Shown: in pieces, positions 1 through 8,049 of the stretch | Layout: each line of letters begins with the position of its first letter | Numbering within the stretch: the first letter of the stretch is position 1 | Source: JACDAV01 sp964626755 | Lineage (GTDB): Bacteria; Chloroflexota; Limnocylindria; Limnocylindrales; CSP1-4 | Length of the DNA: 64,000 nt | Direction of reading: 5' to 3' | NCBI GenBank assembly: GCA_964626755.1 | Contig: CAZVGO010000020.1 | Location: 1-64,000 of the forward strand | Program-made: the position numbers and the translations under genes | Notes under the pieces: model-generated | Seen by the model: the letters and a program-made list of their open reading frames with translations, nothing else | What the model was told of the DNA's origin: nothing | The model's database searches: none

Positions 1-1392
1 GGCCGCGGCACTCCGCTCGAGCGGGCCGCGATCGGCCACGTCGCCCGCGACGAACGGCGCGTCCTCGAGCGTCGGCCCCACCCGACCGCTCAGCGGCGGC
101 GACGCGAACCGCTCGCCGGGCATCGTCCCGGTCGGCCCGCCGTCCTCGGGGAGTCGGGTCGCGCTCTCGCGTCCCGGTCCGCCCCGCGTCTGGCGCCACC
201 CGCCGGACTGCCCGGGTCGATAGCCGGCCCGAAACCCGGCGCGCTCCGTTTCCCGAAAGTTGCCCGACCGGTACGTCGCGTCACCCCGCCAGCCCGGCTC
301 CGTCCGCCAGGTCGAGCCACCACCGACCAGGCCGGCGAACCGCTCGGCGCCGAGCTGCTCGCGGGGCGAGGGCCGTGGGCGACCCTGCGATCGATGAACA
401 CCTTCCTCGTCGCGCCAGCGCAGCTCGGGAGCCACGGGATCGCCGCGCAGCAGCGCGTCGACGGTGTCCGCGACGTCGGCATGGACCGCGACGCGCTCCC
501 TGTCCTGGATCTCGACGATCGCGTCGAAGGTGGGCGGCGCCTTGCGCTCGAGGACGCTCTTCTGGGTCCGCCGCCGACGAGCCTCCTCGTCGCCCAGGGT
601 CACGCTCTGGATCCCGCCGATCAGGTCGGACAGGGTCGGGTTGAGCATGAGGTTATCGAGGTTGTTGCCGTGGGCCGTGCCGATCAGCATCACGCCCCGC
701 TCGGCGATCGTCCGGGCGGCCTGCGCCTCGAGCTCCGTCCCGATCTCGTCGATGACGATGACCTGGGGCATGTGGTTCTCGACTGCCTCGATCATCACCT
801 CGTGCTGGAGCGACGGCGTGCGCACCTGCATCCGGCGGGCCTTGCCGATCGCCGGGTGCGGGATGTCCCCGTCGCCGGCGATCTCGTTCGAGGTGTCGAC
901 AACGACCACGCGCTTGCCGAGGTCGTCCGCGAGGACGCGGGCCGCCTCGCGCAGCATCGTCGTCTTGCCGATGCCCGGCCGGCCCATAATGAGGATCGAC
1001 TTCCCGCCCTCGACGAAGTCGCCGATGATCTCGATCGTGCCGTAGACCGCCCGGCCGATCCGGCAGGTGAGGCCCACGATCTTGCCGTTCCGGTTACGGA
1101 TCGCGCTGATCCGGTGGAGCGTCCGCTCGATCCCGGCCCGGTTGTCGTCCCCGAACGTGCCGATGTGCTCGACGACCCAGGCGATGTCCGATTCGTCGAT
1201 CTCCCGCTCGAGCAGCGTCACCTCGCTGTTCGGAAAGCGGGCTTCCGGGCTGCGCCCGAGGTCGAGGACGACCTCGATCATCTCGACCCGATCCGGCAGG
1301 GCATGGATCGCGTCGACGATCTCCGGCGGCAGCGCGGCGAGCAGGACGTCGAGGTCGTCGGTCAGCTCGCGGCGGCCTTCATCGGGACTCAC
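1..1392 (-). CDS. SpoIIIAA/Ycf45-like AAA ATPase (3' end beyond window)
   Basis: A minus-strand reading frame stays open from a GTG at 1392 to the left edge (464 codons, no stop), so the C-terminus is missing. GGAGG lies about 7 nt before the GTG. Residues 137-145 read GRPGIGKTT (Walker A) and about 211-217 read VIVIDEI (Walker B). The following segment with GTAHG and LGDEEARRR is typical of the chloroplast Ycf45/SpoIIIAA family of R3H-associated ATPases. The last 150 visible residues are Gly/Arg-rich and low in complexity; an R3H domain could follow outside the window. These proteins are presumed nucleic-acid-linked ATPases of poorly known role. The start lies 12 nt after the stop of the upstream GNAT-like gene, so the two are probably co-transcribed. 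Confidence 0.85.
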   Translation of the reverse strand, partial: MSPDEGRRELTDDLDVLLAALPPEIVDAIHALPDRVEMIEVVLDLGRSPEARFPNSEVTLLEREIDESDIAWVVEHIGTFGDDNRAGIERTLHRISAIRNRNGKIVGLTCRIGRAVYGTIEIIGDFVEGGKSILIMGRPGIGKTTMLREAARVLADDLGKRVVVVDTSNEIAGDGDIPHPAIGKARRMQVRTPSLQHEVMIEAVENHMPQVIVIDEIGTELEAQAARTIAERGVMLIGTAHGNNLDNLMLNPTLSDLIGGIQSVTLGDEEARRRRTQKSVLERKAPPTFDAIVEIQDRERVAVHADVADTVDALLRGDPVAPELRWRDEEGVHRSQGRPRPSPREQLGAERFAGLVGGGSTWRTEPGWRGDATYRSGNFRETERAGFRAGYRPGQSGGWRQTRGGPGRESATRLPEDGGPTGTMPGERFASPPLSGRVGPTLEDAPFVAGDVADRGPLERSAAA

Positions 1393-1404
1393 GGCAGCCC
1401 TCCA

Positions 1405-2472
1405 CTAGCGGACGCCCGCCGGCACGAGTGCCGGCTCGGCGACGCGGACGAGCGTTTCCTTCATCAGCAGGGTGACGGTCGCGATCGCGGCGAAGCCCGC
1501 CTCCTCGAGCCGGCGATCGGTCGGGGCCTCGTAGGTCCGGACCGGCGCGATGACGCCATGGTCGTGACGATGATCCGCGCCGCGTTGCGTTCGCGCGGCG
1601 ATGACACCCAGACCGTAACGGACGAGCGGCGAGCCGTCGACGCCCGGCCGCACGAGCACCTTCAGGTAGTGGGGCTGATCCTCCTTCGCCACGCCGACCT
1701 GGAGGAACCCGTCGAGCAGCGTTCCGTCCTTGCCGCCGTCGGGCGACTCCTGGACGAACCCTTCGACGTCGGCGAACCGGAGGATCGGCGCGAGGCTCGA
1801 CCGGGGGACCCGCCACTGGTTGCCCTGCCGCTCCCAATCGGCGAGGCGAACGGCCTCGAGCCGCTGAACGGGCTGGGGCGTCACGGTCGCATACAGCCGG
1901 GCGATGGCGAGGGCGTCCACCGGGTTGGCCGCCCGGATCCCCTCGGCCGCCGCGTCCGTATCTGACACCGGCTCGGGAAGCGCGGCCTTCGAGGGTCGGA
2001 AGAGGACGATCTCGTCGCCGTACCGGGCGAAGCCCGCCTGCATGAACAGCTCGACGTTGCCGTCCGCGTCCGCGCAGGCCACGTGGAAGCGCGCCGCACC
2101 GCGCTTGGCGCCGTCGCGCAGGAGCTGCTGGACGAGCCGGAACCGGACGTCCCCGGCGTAGCCGTTTCCGACCGCGTCGAGCTCGACGATCGTCCACTCG
2201 TCGCGGAACGTCTCGCGCTCCACCCGGATGAGCCCGGCGAGGCGGCCCTGGTCCTCGTACACGAAGAGGAGGTCATGCGGACGGAACGCGCCGAGCGGGA
2301 GACGGAAGAGGCTGAACACGCCGATCGGTGGCCCACTCACCGGCAGACCGAGAGAACGCGTCCCCGCGCCGTCGCTCTGGGCCAGCCGGGACAGCTCGCC
2401 GAGCGCTGCAAGGTCCGTCAGGCGTGCGGCCCGGACCTTGCCGCTGATCCGGCCGGTGCGTTGCTCGGTCAT
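1405..2472 (-). CDS. GNAT-like acetyltransferase-fold protein
   Basis: This 355-residue protein has an N-terminal half resembling a GNAT domain: LLFVYEDQGRLAGLIRVER around residue 70-90, then a strand-helix pattern ending in ELFMQAGFARYGDEIVLF around 145-160. The C-terminal half (about 180-345) repeats a similar but more divergent pattern, ending in RRLEEAGFAAIATVTLLMKE, so it may be a tandem GNAT. No substrate can be deduced. Its ATG overlaps the pdxT stop by 4 nt and the ATPase gene follows 12 nt downstream, which suggests one transcript with pdxT. The family assignment rests on fold-like motifs only. Confidence 0.7.
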   Translation of the reverse strand: MTEQRTGRISGKVRAARLTDLAALGELSRLAQSDGAGTRSLGLPVSGPPIGVFSLFRLPLGAFRPHDLLFVYEDQGRLAGLIRVERETFRDEWTIVELDAVGNGYAGDVRFRLVQQLLRDGAKRGAARFHVACADADGNVELFMQAGFARYGDEIVLFRPSKAALPEPVSDTDAAAEGIRAANPVDALAIARLYATVTPQPVQRLEAVRLADWERQGNQWRVPRSSLAPILRFADVEGFVQESPDGGKDGTLLDGFLQVGVAKEDQPHYLKVLVRPGVDGSPLVRYGLGVIAARTQRGADHRHDHGVIAPVRTYEAPTDRRLEEAGFAAIATVTLLMKETLVRVAEPALVPAGVR

Positions 2473-3107
2473 CGGGCGGGCCTCACCCGGCGGGTCGGAT
2501 GCGGGCGGCGGCCCGCGCCCTCGCCTGGATCGTCGTGCTCCGACGCCATCGTTGCCACGAGACGGTGGAACCGCGTCTCGCCGGCGAGCTCTGGGTGGAA
2601 CGCCGTGGCGATGATGTTCCGCTCGCGGACCGCCACGACGCGGCCGTCATCGAGCCGGGCGAGGACATCCACGTTCGGGCCGATCCGGTCGACGAGCGGC
2701 GCCCGGATGAAGACGCCGTGGACGGGCTGCGCGCCGAGGACCGGGACCGAGATGTCGGCCTCGAACGAGTCGAGCTGCCGCCCGAAGGCATTGCGCTCGA
2801 CGGTGACGTCGAGGAGCGGCAGGATCGGCGCCTCGCCGCCCGCGATCTCGCGGGCGAGGACGATCATCCCGGCGCACGTCCCGAACAGCGGGGCGCCCCG
2901 CTCGGCGAGGTCGAGGATCGGCCGGCCGAGGCCCCACCGGTCGATGAGGCGGCGCATCGTCGTCGATTCGCCGCCCGGCAGGATGAGGCCGCTGACGCCG
3001 TCGAGGTCGGCCGGCAGGCGCACGGGTACTCCCTCCACGCCGATCGCGTCGAGCGTATCGAGGTGCTCGCGAAAAGCCCCCTGCAGGGCAAGCACACCGA
3101 TTCTCAC
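2469..3107 (-). CDS. pdxT: Pyridoxal 5'-phosphate synthase glutaminase subunit PdxT
   Basis: PdxT hydrolyses glutamine and channels ammonia to PdxS in the DXP-independent vitamin B6 pathway. The 212-residue protein has LQGAFREHL at the N-terminus, LPGGEST near residues 43-49, the nucleophile Cys78 in GTCAGM, and the His171-Pro-Glu173 pair in FHPEL, so the class I amidotransferase triad is complete. The start is GTG. About 20 extra residues after the catalytic core are basic and probably dispensable. It lies 79 nt downstream of pdxS on the same strand and overlaps the next gene by 4 nt, the usual pdxST arrangement. Confidence 0.97.
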   Translation of the reverse strand: MRIGVLALQGAFREHLDTLDAIGVEGVPVRLPADLDGVSGLILPGGESTTMRRLIDRWGLGRPILDLAERGAPLFGTCAGMIVLAREIAGGEAPILPLLDVTVERNAFGRQLDSFEADISVPVLGAQPVHGVFIRAPLVDRIGPNVDVLARLDDGRVVAVRERNIIATAFHPELAGETRFHRLVATMASEHDDPGEGAGRRPHPTRRVRPAR

Positions 3108-3186
3108 GGAATGGCAACCTCACCGTCGTCTGGCACACGCTCTCCGAGGTCCAAGGCCGAGCCCCGCGAGGCCGTTGGCCCGAGGA

Positions 3187-4074
3187 CTACCAACCGCGGA
3201 CGGCCAGGCGCTCCTGCTCCGGGATCGCCTCGAGGGTCAGGCCGCGCATCGGCGCGCCGAGGCCCTTCGAGACCTCCGCGACGATCGACGGGTTGTCGAA
3301 GTGCGTCGTGGCCTGGACGATGGCGTTGGCCATTCGAGCGGGATCCTCGCTCTTGAAGATCCCCGAGCCGACGAACACGCCCTCCGCGCCGAGCTGCATG
3401 ACGAGCGCCGCATCCGACGGGGTGGCGATCCCGCCGGCGACGAAGTTGACGACCGGCAGGCGGCCGTCGCGCGCGACTCCGCGGACGAGGTCGAGCGGCG
3501 CCTGGAGGTCCCTGGCCGCGACGAACAGCTCGTCCTCGCGCATCGACTGGAGACGGCGGATCTCTGCCAGCACGTCGCGAAGCTGGCGGACCGCCTCGAC
3601 GATGTTGCCGGTCCCGGCCTCGCCCTTCGTGCGGATCATCGCTGCCCCCTCGGCAATCCGGCGGAGCGCCTCGCCGAGGTTCCGGCAGCCGCACACGAAC
3701 GGGACCTTGAAGCCGTGCTTGTCGATGTGGTTCGCCTCGTCGGCCGGGGTGAGGACCTCGGACTCGTCGATGTAGTCGACGCCGATCGCCTCGAGGACCT
3801 GGGCCTCGACGAAGTGGCCGATCCGGGCCTTGGCCATGACCGGGACCGTCACGGCGTTCATGATCGACTCGACCATCGCCGGGTCGCTCATGCGGGCGAC
3901 CCCCCCCGTGGCGCGGATGTCCGCCGGGACGCGCTCGAGCGCCATCACGGCAACGGCGCCGGCATCCTCGGCGATCTTCGCCTGGTCGGGCGTGACGACG
4001 TCCATGATGACGCCGCCCTTGAGCATCTGGGCAAGGCCCTTCTTGGTCGCCCAGGTCGACGTTTCGACGGTCAT
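3187..4074 (-). CDS. pdxS: Pyridoxal 5'-phosphate synthase lyase subunit PdxS
   Basis: PdxS condenses ribose 5-phosphate, glyceraldehyde 3-phosphate and ammonia to pyridoxal 5'-phosphate inside a dodecameric complex with PdxT. The protein is 295 residues from the ATG at 4074, matching the usual family length. It carries GGVIMDVV near the start, RVPADIRATGGVARM, the lysine in VMAKARIGHF, and GEAGTGN. The frame stays open for 82 codons upstream, but that extension is Arg/Pro-rich and unrelated to the family, so the ATG at 4074 is preferred. A possible -10 box (4172-4177, minus strand) gives a leader of roughly 90-100 nt. Confidence 0.97.
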   Translation of the reverse strand: MTVETSTWATKKGLAQMLKGGVIMDVVTPDQAKIAEDAGAVAVMALERVPADIRATGGVARMSDPAMVESIMNAVTVPVMAKARIGHFVEAQVLEAIGVDYIDESEVLTPADEANHIDKHGFKVPFVCGCRNLGEALRRIAEGAAMIRTKGEAGTGNIVEAVRQLRDVLAEIRRLQSMREDELFVAARDLQAPLDLVRGVARDGRLPVVNFVAGGIATPSDAALVMQLGAEGVFVGSGIFKSEDPARMANAIVQATTHFDNPSIVAEVSKGLGAPMRGLTLEAIPEQERLAVRGW

Positions 4075-4171
4075 GGCGGGGCTGGCTCTCCGGTCATGCG
4101 CGGGGTCTGCCGGTCGGCTGGCCGCGGGGTCCTCGCCCGTTCGAGTCGGTCGGGCCGCCTCGCGCGGTTCG

Positions 4172-4177
4172 ATTATC
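4172..4177 (-). promoter_or_regulatory. Candidate -10 box of pdxST
   Basis: On the minus strand this reads GATAAT in an otherwise GC-rich stretch, about 100 nt before the pdxS start. No convincing -35 is visible. It is the only AT-rich hexamer of this type in the leader. Confidence 0.35.
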
Positions 4178-4218
4178 GCACGACCGTTCGGGACCGCCGG
4201 CCCGCCCTCCATTTGCCA

Positions 4219-4372
4219 CGGTATGCACAGAAGGCTTACGGGACCGGATTTCGGCCACTTCGCCGCACGATTGAACCGACGCACACGGGTGCCCGAGCGT
4301 GGATGCGCCCTGTCGATCACCCAAATGGGCGGGAATCGCGTCGGATAAGCCTTCTCGGAATTCAGGTACCGG
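4219..4372. repeat. Dispersed repeat, copy A, with inverted ends
   Basis: The segment starts CGGTATGCA followed by AGAAGGCTTA (4229-4238) and ends with CGGATAAGC, TAAGCCTTCT (4346-4355) and ACCGG. The two 10-mers are exact reverse complements about 107 nt apart. A second copy at 8893-9057 keeps both ends but not the middle. This copy fills most of the 300-nt gap between pdxS and the GbsR-like gene, and no protein-coding signal is seen there. Confidence 0.55.
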
Positions 4373-4374
4373 GG

Positions 4375-5133
4375 TCAGCGGCCGACGGTCCGGACGACCC
4401 CCGACATAAGCTTCGTCGCCCGGCGGGCCGCGGTCGGCGAGAGGCGGCTGAGCGCCTCCACGAGTTCGAGCACGTCGCCGTCGTCGAGGCCGCCCAGGAG
4501 GTGGACCAGCCGGAGGATCGTCGCGTCCGGAACCTGGCCCATCAGCCGCAGCCCGCGTTCGAGCTCGCGCGGCTCGAGCTGGGGCACGATCCCCACCGCC
4601 CGGTCGAACAGCCGGACGAACACGAGAAACGTCGTCAACCAGTCCCGCAGCGCGGCGACGTCGCGATCGGTCGGATGCTCTGCAGCCGCGGCGGCCGCCT
4701 CCCCCGCCGTGCGCTCGAGGACGGCGATGATCGGGTCGCCTTCGCGAACCTTGCGTTCGGCGATCACGCGCCCGAACCACTGCCAGTGGTCGCCGACCGC
4801 GTGGTACGCCGTGCCGGCGGGACCCCTTCGGCCGACCCGCCGCGGCTCCGGAACGCGCTCAACGATGCCCCAGGACTCGGCCTCGGCGAGGGCCAGGCTG
4901 GCGGCCCGGTGCGACAGGCCCAGGGCCTCGCGGACCTCACGCTCGGTCAGCGGCTCCTGGCGGGCCATGAGGTAGGCGTGGACCCGGGCGATCGCCGGCG
5001 CGACGCCCCAGGCGGCGCCCATCTCGCCCCACGCGTCGGCGAGGCGGAGGCGGATTGCCTCGGCGCGCTTCGAGGAGCGCGCACCGTTCTGAGGCAACTC
5101 GTGCGACTTGACAGAGGCTGGTGTCCTGACCAT
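4375..5133 (-). CDS. GbsR/MarR-family transcriptional regulator
   Basis: The 252-residue protein has a winged-helix DNA-binding region at about 45-105 (EVREALGLSHRAASLALAEAE as recognition region, then a wing ending in RRGPAGTAYHAVGD). An alpha-helical C-terminal part (about 115-250) probably serves for dimerisation. This layout matches the GbsR/MarR family; no ligand can be inferred. A dyad (TGCTA-N8-TAGCA, 5138-5155) begins 5 nt before the ATG, which suggests autorepression. It reads toward pdxS but is separated from it by repeat copy A, so it may or may not control pdxST. Confidence 0.8.
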   Translation of the reverse strand: MVRTPASVKSHELPQNGARSSKRAEAIRLRLADAWGEMGAAWGVAPAIARVHAYLMARQEPLTEREVREALGLSHRAASLALAEAESWGIVERVPEPRRVGRRGPAGTAYHAVGDHWQWFGRVIAERKVREGDPIIAVLERTAGEAAAAAAEHPTDRDVAALRDWLTTFLVFVRLFDRAVGIVPQLEPRELERGLRLMGQVPDATILRLVHLLGGLDDGDVLELVEALSRLSPTAARRATKLMSGVVRTVGR

Positions 5134-5137
5134 AACT

Positions 5138-5155
5138 TGCTATGTCAGAGTAGCA
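5138..5155. promoter_or_regulatory. Dyad operator candidate before the GbsR/MarR gene
   Basis: TGCTATGTCAGAGTAGCA has 5-bp inverted arms around an 8-nt centre and ends 5 nt before the regulator's start codon. The position suits autoregulation. Confidence 0.45.
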
Positions 5156-5174
5156 CAAGGGCCCGCTGGCCGGG

Positions 5175-5672
5175 TCAGCCCTCGGTGACGACCAGCGCCT
5201 TGGTGACCGCCAGGATCAGCGGGTGGTTCGGGTCGATCTCGACCTCGCACGACGCGATCCGCTGCACGCCGGAGGGCGCTCCGAACTCGTAAATGATCTC
5301 CTGGCCGTCGAAGTTGACTGGGCACTCCCCGGTGAAGGGCTTGCTCTTCATCTGGGCGAAGTCGGTCGTGCGGACCGCGGCGTCGATTGCAGCCAGGGCG
5401 GCGGTCGGGACCGTGCCGAACTCCTTGACGACCGGCTTGACCGCGTGGATCCGGCCGTCGCGCTCGATGACGATTTGTGACTCGCACATCCCGGCTGGGC
5501 ACTCGCCGCCGCGCGTGCTGACAGTGACGAGCGGTCCGCCGGCGGTGGGTACCGGCAGGACGTTGCACGCAGCCGTGACGACCGCGAAGAGCGCAAGACC
5601 GAGGAGCAGGATGGAGCGGCTGGGGGCCTTGTGCATGGCGCCACGACGACCGCCGCTCACGTCCGGTTCCAT
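5175..5672 (-). CDS. Putative lipoprotein
   Basis: A hydrophobic signal segment (ILLLGLALFAVV) is followed by the lipobox VTAAC, so the mature protein probably starts at a lipidated Cys. The first ATG gives 165 residues. An internal Met at 5636 (MHKAPSRS) places a more normal basic n-region before the hydrophobic stretch and is the better start. The mature part (about 130 residues) has further cysteines and no recognised domain. It is divergently transcribed from the leucine-catabolism cluster that begins at 5717. Confidence 0.75.
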   Translation of the reverse strand: MEPDVSGGRRGAMHKAPSRSILLLGLALFAVVTAACNVLPVPTAGGPLVTVSTRGGECPAGMCESQIVIERDGRIHAVKPVVKEFGTVPTAALAAIDAAVRTTDFAQMKSKPFTGECPVNFDGQEIIYEFGAPSGVQRIASCEVEIDPNHPLILAVTKALVVTEG

Positions 5673-5703
5673 GCGTCAGGTTCCAGAGGCCGAACGCACG
5701 GCC

Positions 5704-5709
5704 TATCAT
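5704..5709 (+). promoter_or_regulatory. -10 box TATCAT, leaderless start
   Basis: TATCAT ends 7 nt before the ATG at 5717, which places the transcription start at or next to the start codon. No ribosome-binding site lies between. Confidence 0.5.
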
Positions 5710-5716
5710 CGGCCCG

Positions 5717-7333
5717 ATGCCCGTCCTCAAGAGCCGGCTCGACCCCGCCAGCCCCGACGCCCGGGCGAACCGCGAGGCGATGGCCGCCCTCGTCGGCGAC
5801 CTCCGGGAGCGGACGGACGCCGTCGCGGGTCGAGGCGCCGGCGGTGACGACCGCTCGATCGAGCGCCATCGCGAGCGCGGCAAGCTGCCGGTCCGCGAGC
5901 GGATCGACCGGTTGCTCGACCCGGGCACCGCATTCCTGGAGCTGAGCCCCCTCGCCGCCAACGGCCTGTACGACGACGACGCACCCGGCGCCGGGATCGT
6001 CACCGGGATCGGGCGAGTCGAGGAGACGACGTGCGTGATCGTCGCCAACGATGCGACCGTCAAGGGCGGCACGTACTACCCGATCACCGTGAAGAAGCAC
6101 CTGCGCGCACAGGAGATCGCGCTCGAGAACCGGTTGCCGTGCATCTACCTCGTCGACAGCGGCGGCGCATTCCTGCCCCTCCAGGCCGACGTCTTTCCGG
6201 ATCGCGAGCACTTCGGGCGGATCTTCTACAACCAGGCCCGCCTGTCATCGCTTGGCGTACCCCAGGTTGCCCTCGTCATGGGCAGTTGCACGGCCGGTGG
6301 GGCATACGTCCCGGCGATGAGCGACGAGACCGTCATCGTTCGCGGAACCGGAACGATCTTCCTCGGCGGACCGCCGCTCGTGAAGGCGGCGACCGGCGAG
6401 GATGTGACCGCCGAGGACCTCGGGGGCGCGGACGTCCATGCCCGCCTGAGCGGGGTCGTCGACCATGAGGCGCTCGACGACGAGCACGCGCTCGCGATCG
6501 GACGCTCGATCGTGCAAAACCTCAACAGGAAGCCGCCGAGTCCGCCCTGGGACCGCCGCCCGCCCGAGCCGCCCGCCATTGACCCGTGCGGCGAGGACGG
6601 CAACGCCCACCTCTACTCCGCCGTGCCGGCGGACCCGCGCCGCGGCGTCGGCGTCCGCGAGATCGTCGCCCGGCTCGTCGACGGCAGCCGCTTCCACGAG
6701 TTCAAGCCGCTTTACGGCGAGACGCTCGTGTGCGGCTTCGCCCACCTCGACGGCTGGCCGGTCGCGATCCTCGCCAACGACGGAATCCTGTTCAGCCAGT
6801 CGGCGCTCAAGGGCGCCCACTTCATCGAGCTGGCCGCCCAGCGGAAGATCCCGCTGGTCTTCCTCCAGAACATCACGGGCTTCATGGTCGGCCGCGAATA
6901 CGAAGCCGGCGGAATCGCCAAGGACGGCGCGAAGCTCGTCACGGCGGTCGCCTGCGCGGAGGTTCCGAAGTTCACCGTGCTGATCGGCGGGTCGTTCGGC
7001 GCGGGAAACTACGCGATGGCCGGCCGCGCCTACCAGCCCCGCTTCCTGTGGTCGTGGCCAAACGCCCGAATCTCGGTGATGGGCGGCGCCCAGGCGGCCC
7101 GTGTGCTTTCGACGGTTCGGGGCGGCTTCGCCGACGAGGCCGAGCGTGACGCGTTCGAGGCTCCGATCCTCGAGACGTACGAGCGCGAGGGTTCGCCGTA
7201 CTTCGCCACGGCCCGCCTGTGGGACGACGGGGTCATCGACCCACTCGACACCAGGCGCGTGCTCTCGCTCGGAATCGCGGCCTCCGTTCACGCGCCGATC
7301 CCGGAAACGAGGTTCGGCGTATTCCGCATGTGA
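5717..7333 (+). CDS. Methylcrotonyl-CoA carboxylase beta subunit (carboxyltransferase)
   Basis: This 538-residue biotin-dependent carboxyltransferase transfers CO2 from carboxybiotin to an acyl-CoA. RERIDRLLDPG, PCIYLVDSGGAFLPLQADVFPD, GSCTAGGAYVPAMSDE and the C-terminal-half motifs ITGFMVGREYEAGGIAKDGAK and GGSFGAGNYAMAGRAY are characteristic of MCC beta chains rather than propionyl-CoA carboxylases. Together with the hydratase, the biotin subunit and HMG-CoA lyase downstream, it forms a leucine/isovalerate degradation cluster. The reaction here would be 3-methylcrotonyl-CoA to 3-methylglutaconyl-CoA. It is the first gene of the cluster, with a TATCAT box immediately upstream. Confidence 0.93.
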   Translation: MPVLKSRLDPASPDARANREAMAALVGDLRERTDAVAGRGAGGDDRSIERHRERGKLPVRERIDRLLDPGTAFLELSPLAANGLYDDDAPGAGIVTGIGRVEETTCVIVANDATVKGGTYYPITVKKHLRAQEIALENRLPCIYLVDSGGAFLPLQADVFPDREHFGRIFYNQARLSSLGVPQVALVMGSCTAGGAYVPAMSDETVIVRGTGTIFLGGPPLVKAATGEDVTAEDLGGADVHARLSGVVDHEALDDEHALAIGRSIVQNLNRKPPSPPWDRRPPEPPAIDPCGEDGNAHLYSAVPADPRRGVGVREIVARLVDGSRFHEFKPLYGETLVCGFAHLDGWPVAILANDGILFSQSALKGAHFIELAAQRKIPLVFLQNITGFMVGREYEAGGIAKDGAKLVTAVACAEVPKFTVLIGGSFGAGNYAMAGRAYQPRFLWSWPNARISVMGGAQAARVLSTVRGGFADEAERDAFEAPILETYEREGSPYFATARLWDDGVIDPLDTRRVLSLGIAASVHAPIPETRFGVFRM

Positions 7334-7372
7334 CATCGCCGTGCGCTGAGAGGCCCCACCGAGGAGGACCCG

Positions 7373-8005
7373 ATGTTCAAGTTCTGGAGCGAGGTCCCCA
7401 GTCAGCAGATCAAGGAAGTCGCCGCCGATGTACTGACCGCCGGCTGGGTTGCCTTCTGGTCGATCTTCGCCTGGAACCTGTTCCTCTTCCTCGCAGCGTT
7501 CGCCGAGGCTGGTCGGATCCTCAGGCGCGGTGGCGATGGGATCGTGTCGGCGGGCGTTCAACTCGGCGACGCCGTGCGGGGCGCTCCGCTCGTCGGCGAG
7601 GGTGTCGCCGACATCGCGGTCAACGCCTTCGCCGGCGCCGGTGAGCCGTTCCGGTTCGTCGGCACGGAGCTCGAGCAGCTCCTGCTGATCATTGCGGCCC
7701 TCCTCGGCCTGCTCGTCGTCGCGGTCGCCCTCGTTCCGTGGGTGACGCGCTACGTCCCCTGGCGCATCGAGCGCCTGCGCCGGCTGCGCTCGGCACACAA
7801 GGCGATCCGCGTCCGGCCCAAGGTTTCGGACGAGGCGATTGCGAAGATCCTCGCGGGGCGGGCCGTGTACAACCTGACGTACGAGGAGCTCCTCCACCAC
7901 TCGGACGATCCACTCGGGGACCTCGCGAGCGGCCGGTACGACCGGCTCGTCCGAGCCGAGCTCGAGGCGTCCGGCCTGCGGCCGAGGCGGCTTCGGGCGA
8001 CCTGA
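7373..8005 (+). CDS. Membrane protein with two transmembrane helices
   Basis: This 210-residue protein is not recognised. Hydrophobic helices lie at about residues 24-46 and 103-128, separated by an amphipathic loop rich in Gly/Ala. The last 80 residues are basic and probably cytoplasmic (VPWRIERLRRLRSAHKAIR onward). GGAGG precedes the ATG, one of the few clear ribosome-binding sites in this cluster. It sits between the MCC beta and hydratase genes on the same strand, 39 nt after the former. Nothing in it indicates CoA chemistry; a role in membrane attachment or transport would be a guess. Confidence 0.75.
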   Translation: MFKFWSEVPSQQIKEVAADVLTAGWVAFWSIFAWNLFLFLAAFAEAGRILRRGGDGIVSAGVQLGDAVRGAPLVGEGVADIAVNAFAGAGEPFRFVGTELEQLLLIIAALLGLLVVAVALVPWVTRYVPWRIERLRRLRSAHKAIRVRPKVSDEAIAKILAGRAVYNLTYEELLHHSDDPLGDLASGRYDRLVRAELEASGLRPRRLRAT

Positions 8006-8037
8006 AACCGCGCCCTCGACGCGCCTTCAGAACGGAC

Positions 8038-8043
8038 TACGAT
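8038..8043 (+). promoter_or_regulatory. -10 box TACGAT, leaderless start
   Basis: TACGAT ends 6 nt before the GTG at 8050 and supports that start over in-frame extensions further upstream. Confidence 0.4.
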
Positions 8044-8049
8044 GCCCGC

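Noticed and set aside
394..1965. Long open frame on the plus strand (523 codons)
   Set aside because: It lies antisense to the SpoIIIAA-like ATPase and GNAT-like genes, has no domain and has the composition of a GC-rich shadow frame.
2083..5292. Open frame of 1069 codons on the plus strand
   Set aside because: Antisense to GNAT, pdxT, pdxS and the GbsR-like gene, all of which have clear family motifs. It is Arg/Asp-rich without any motif.
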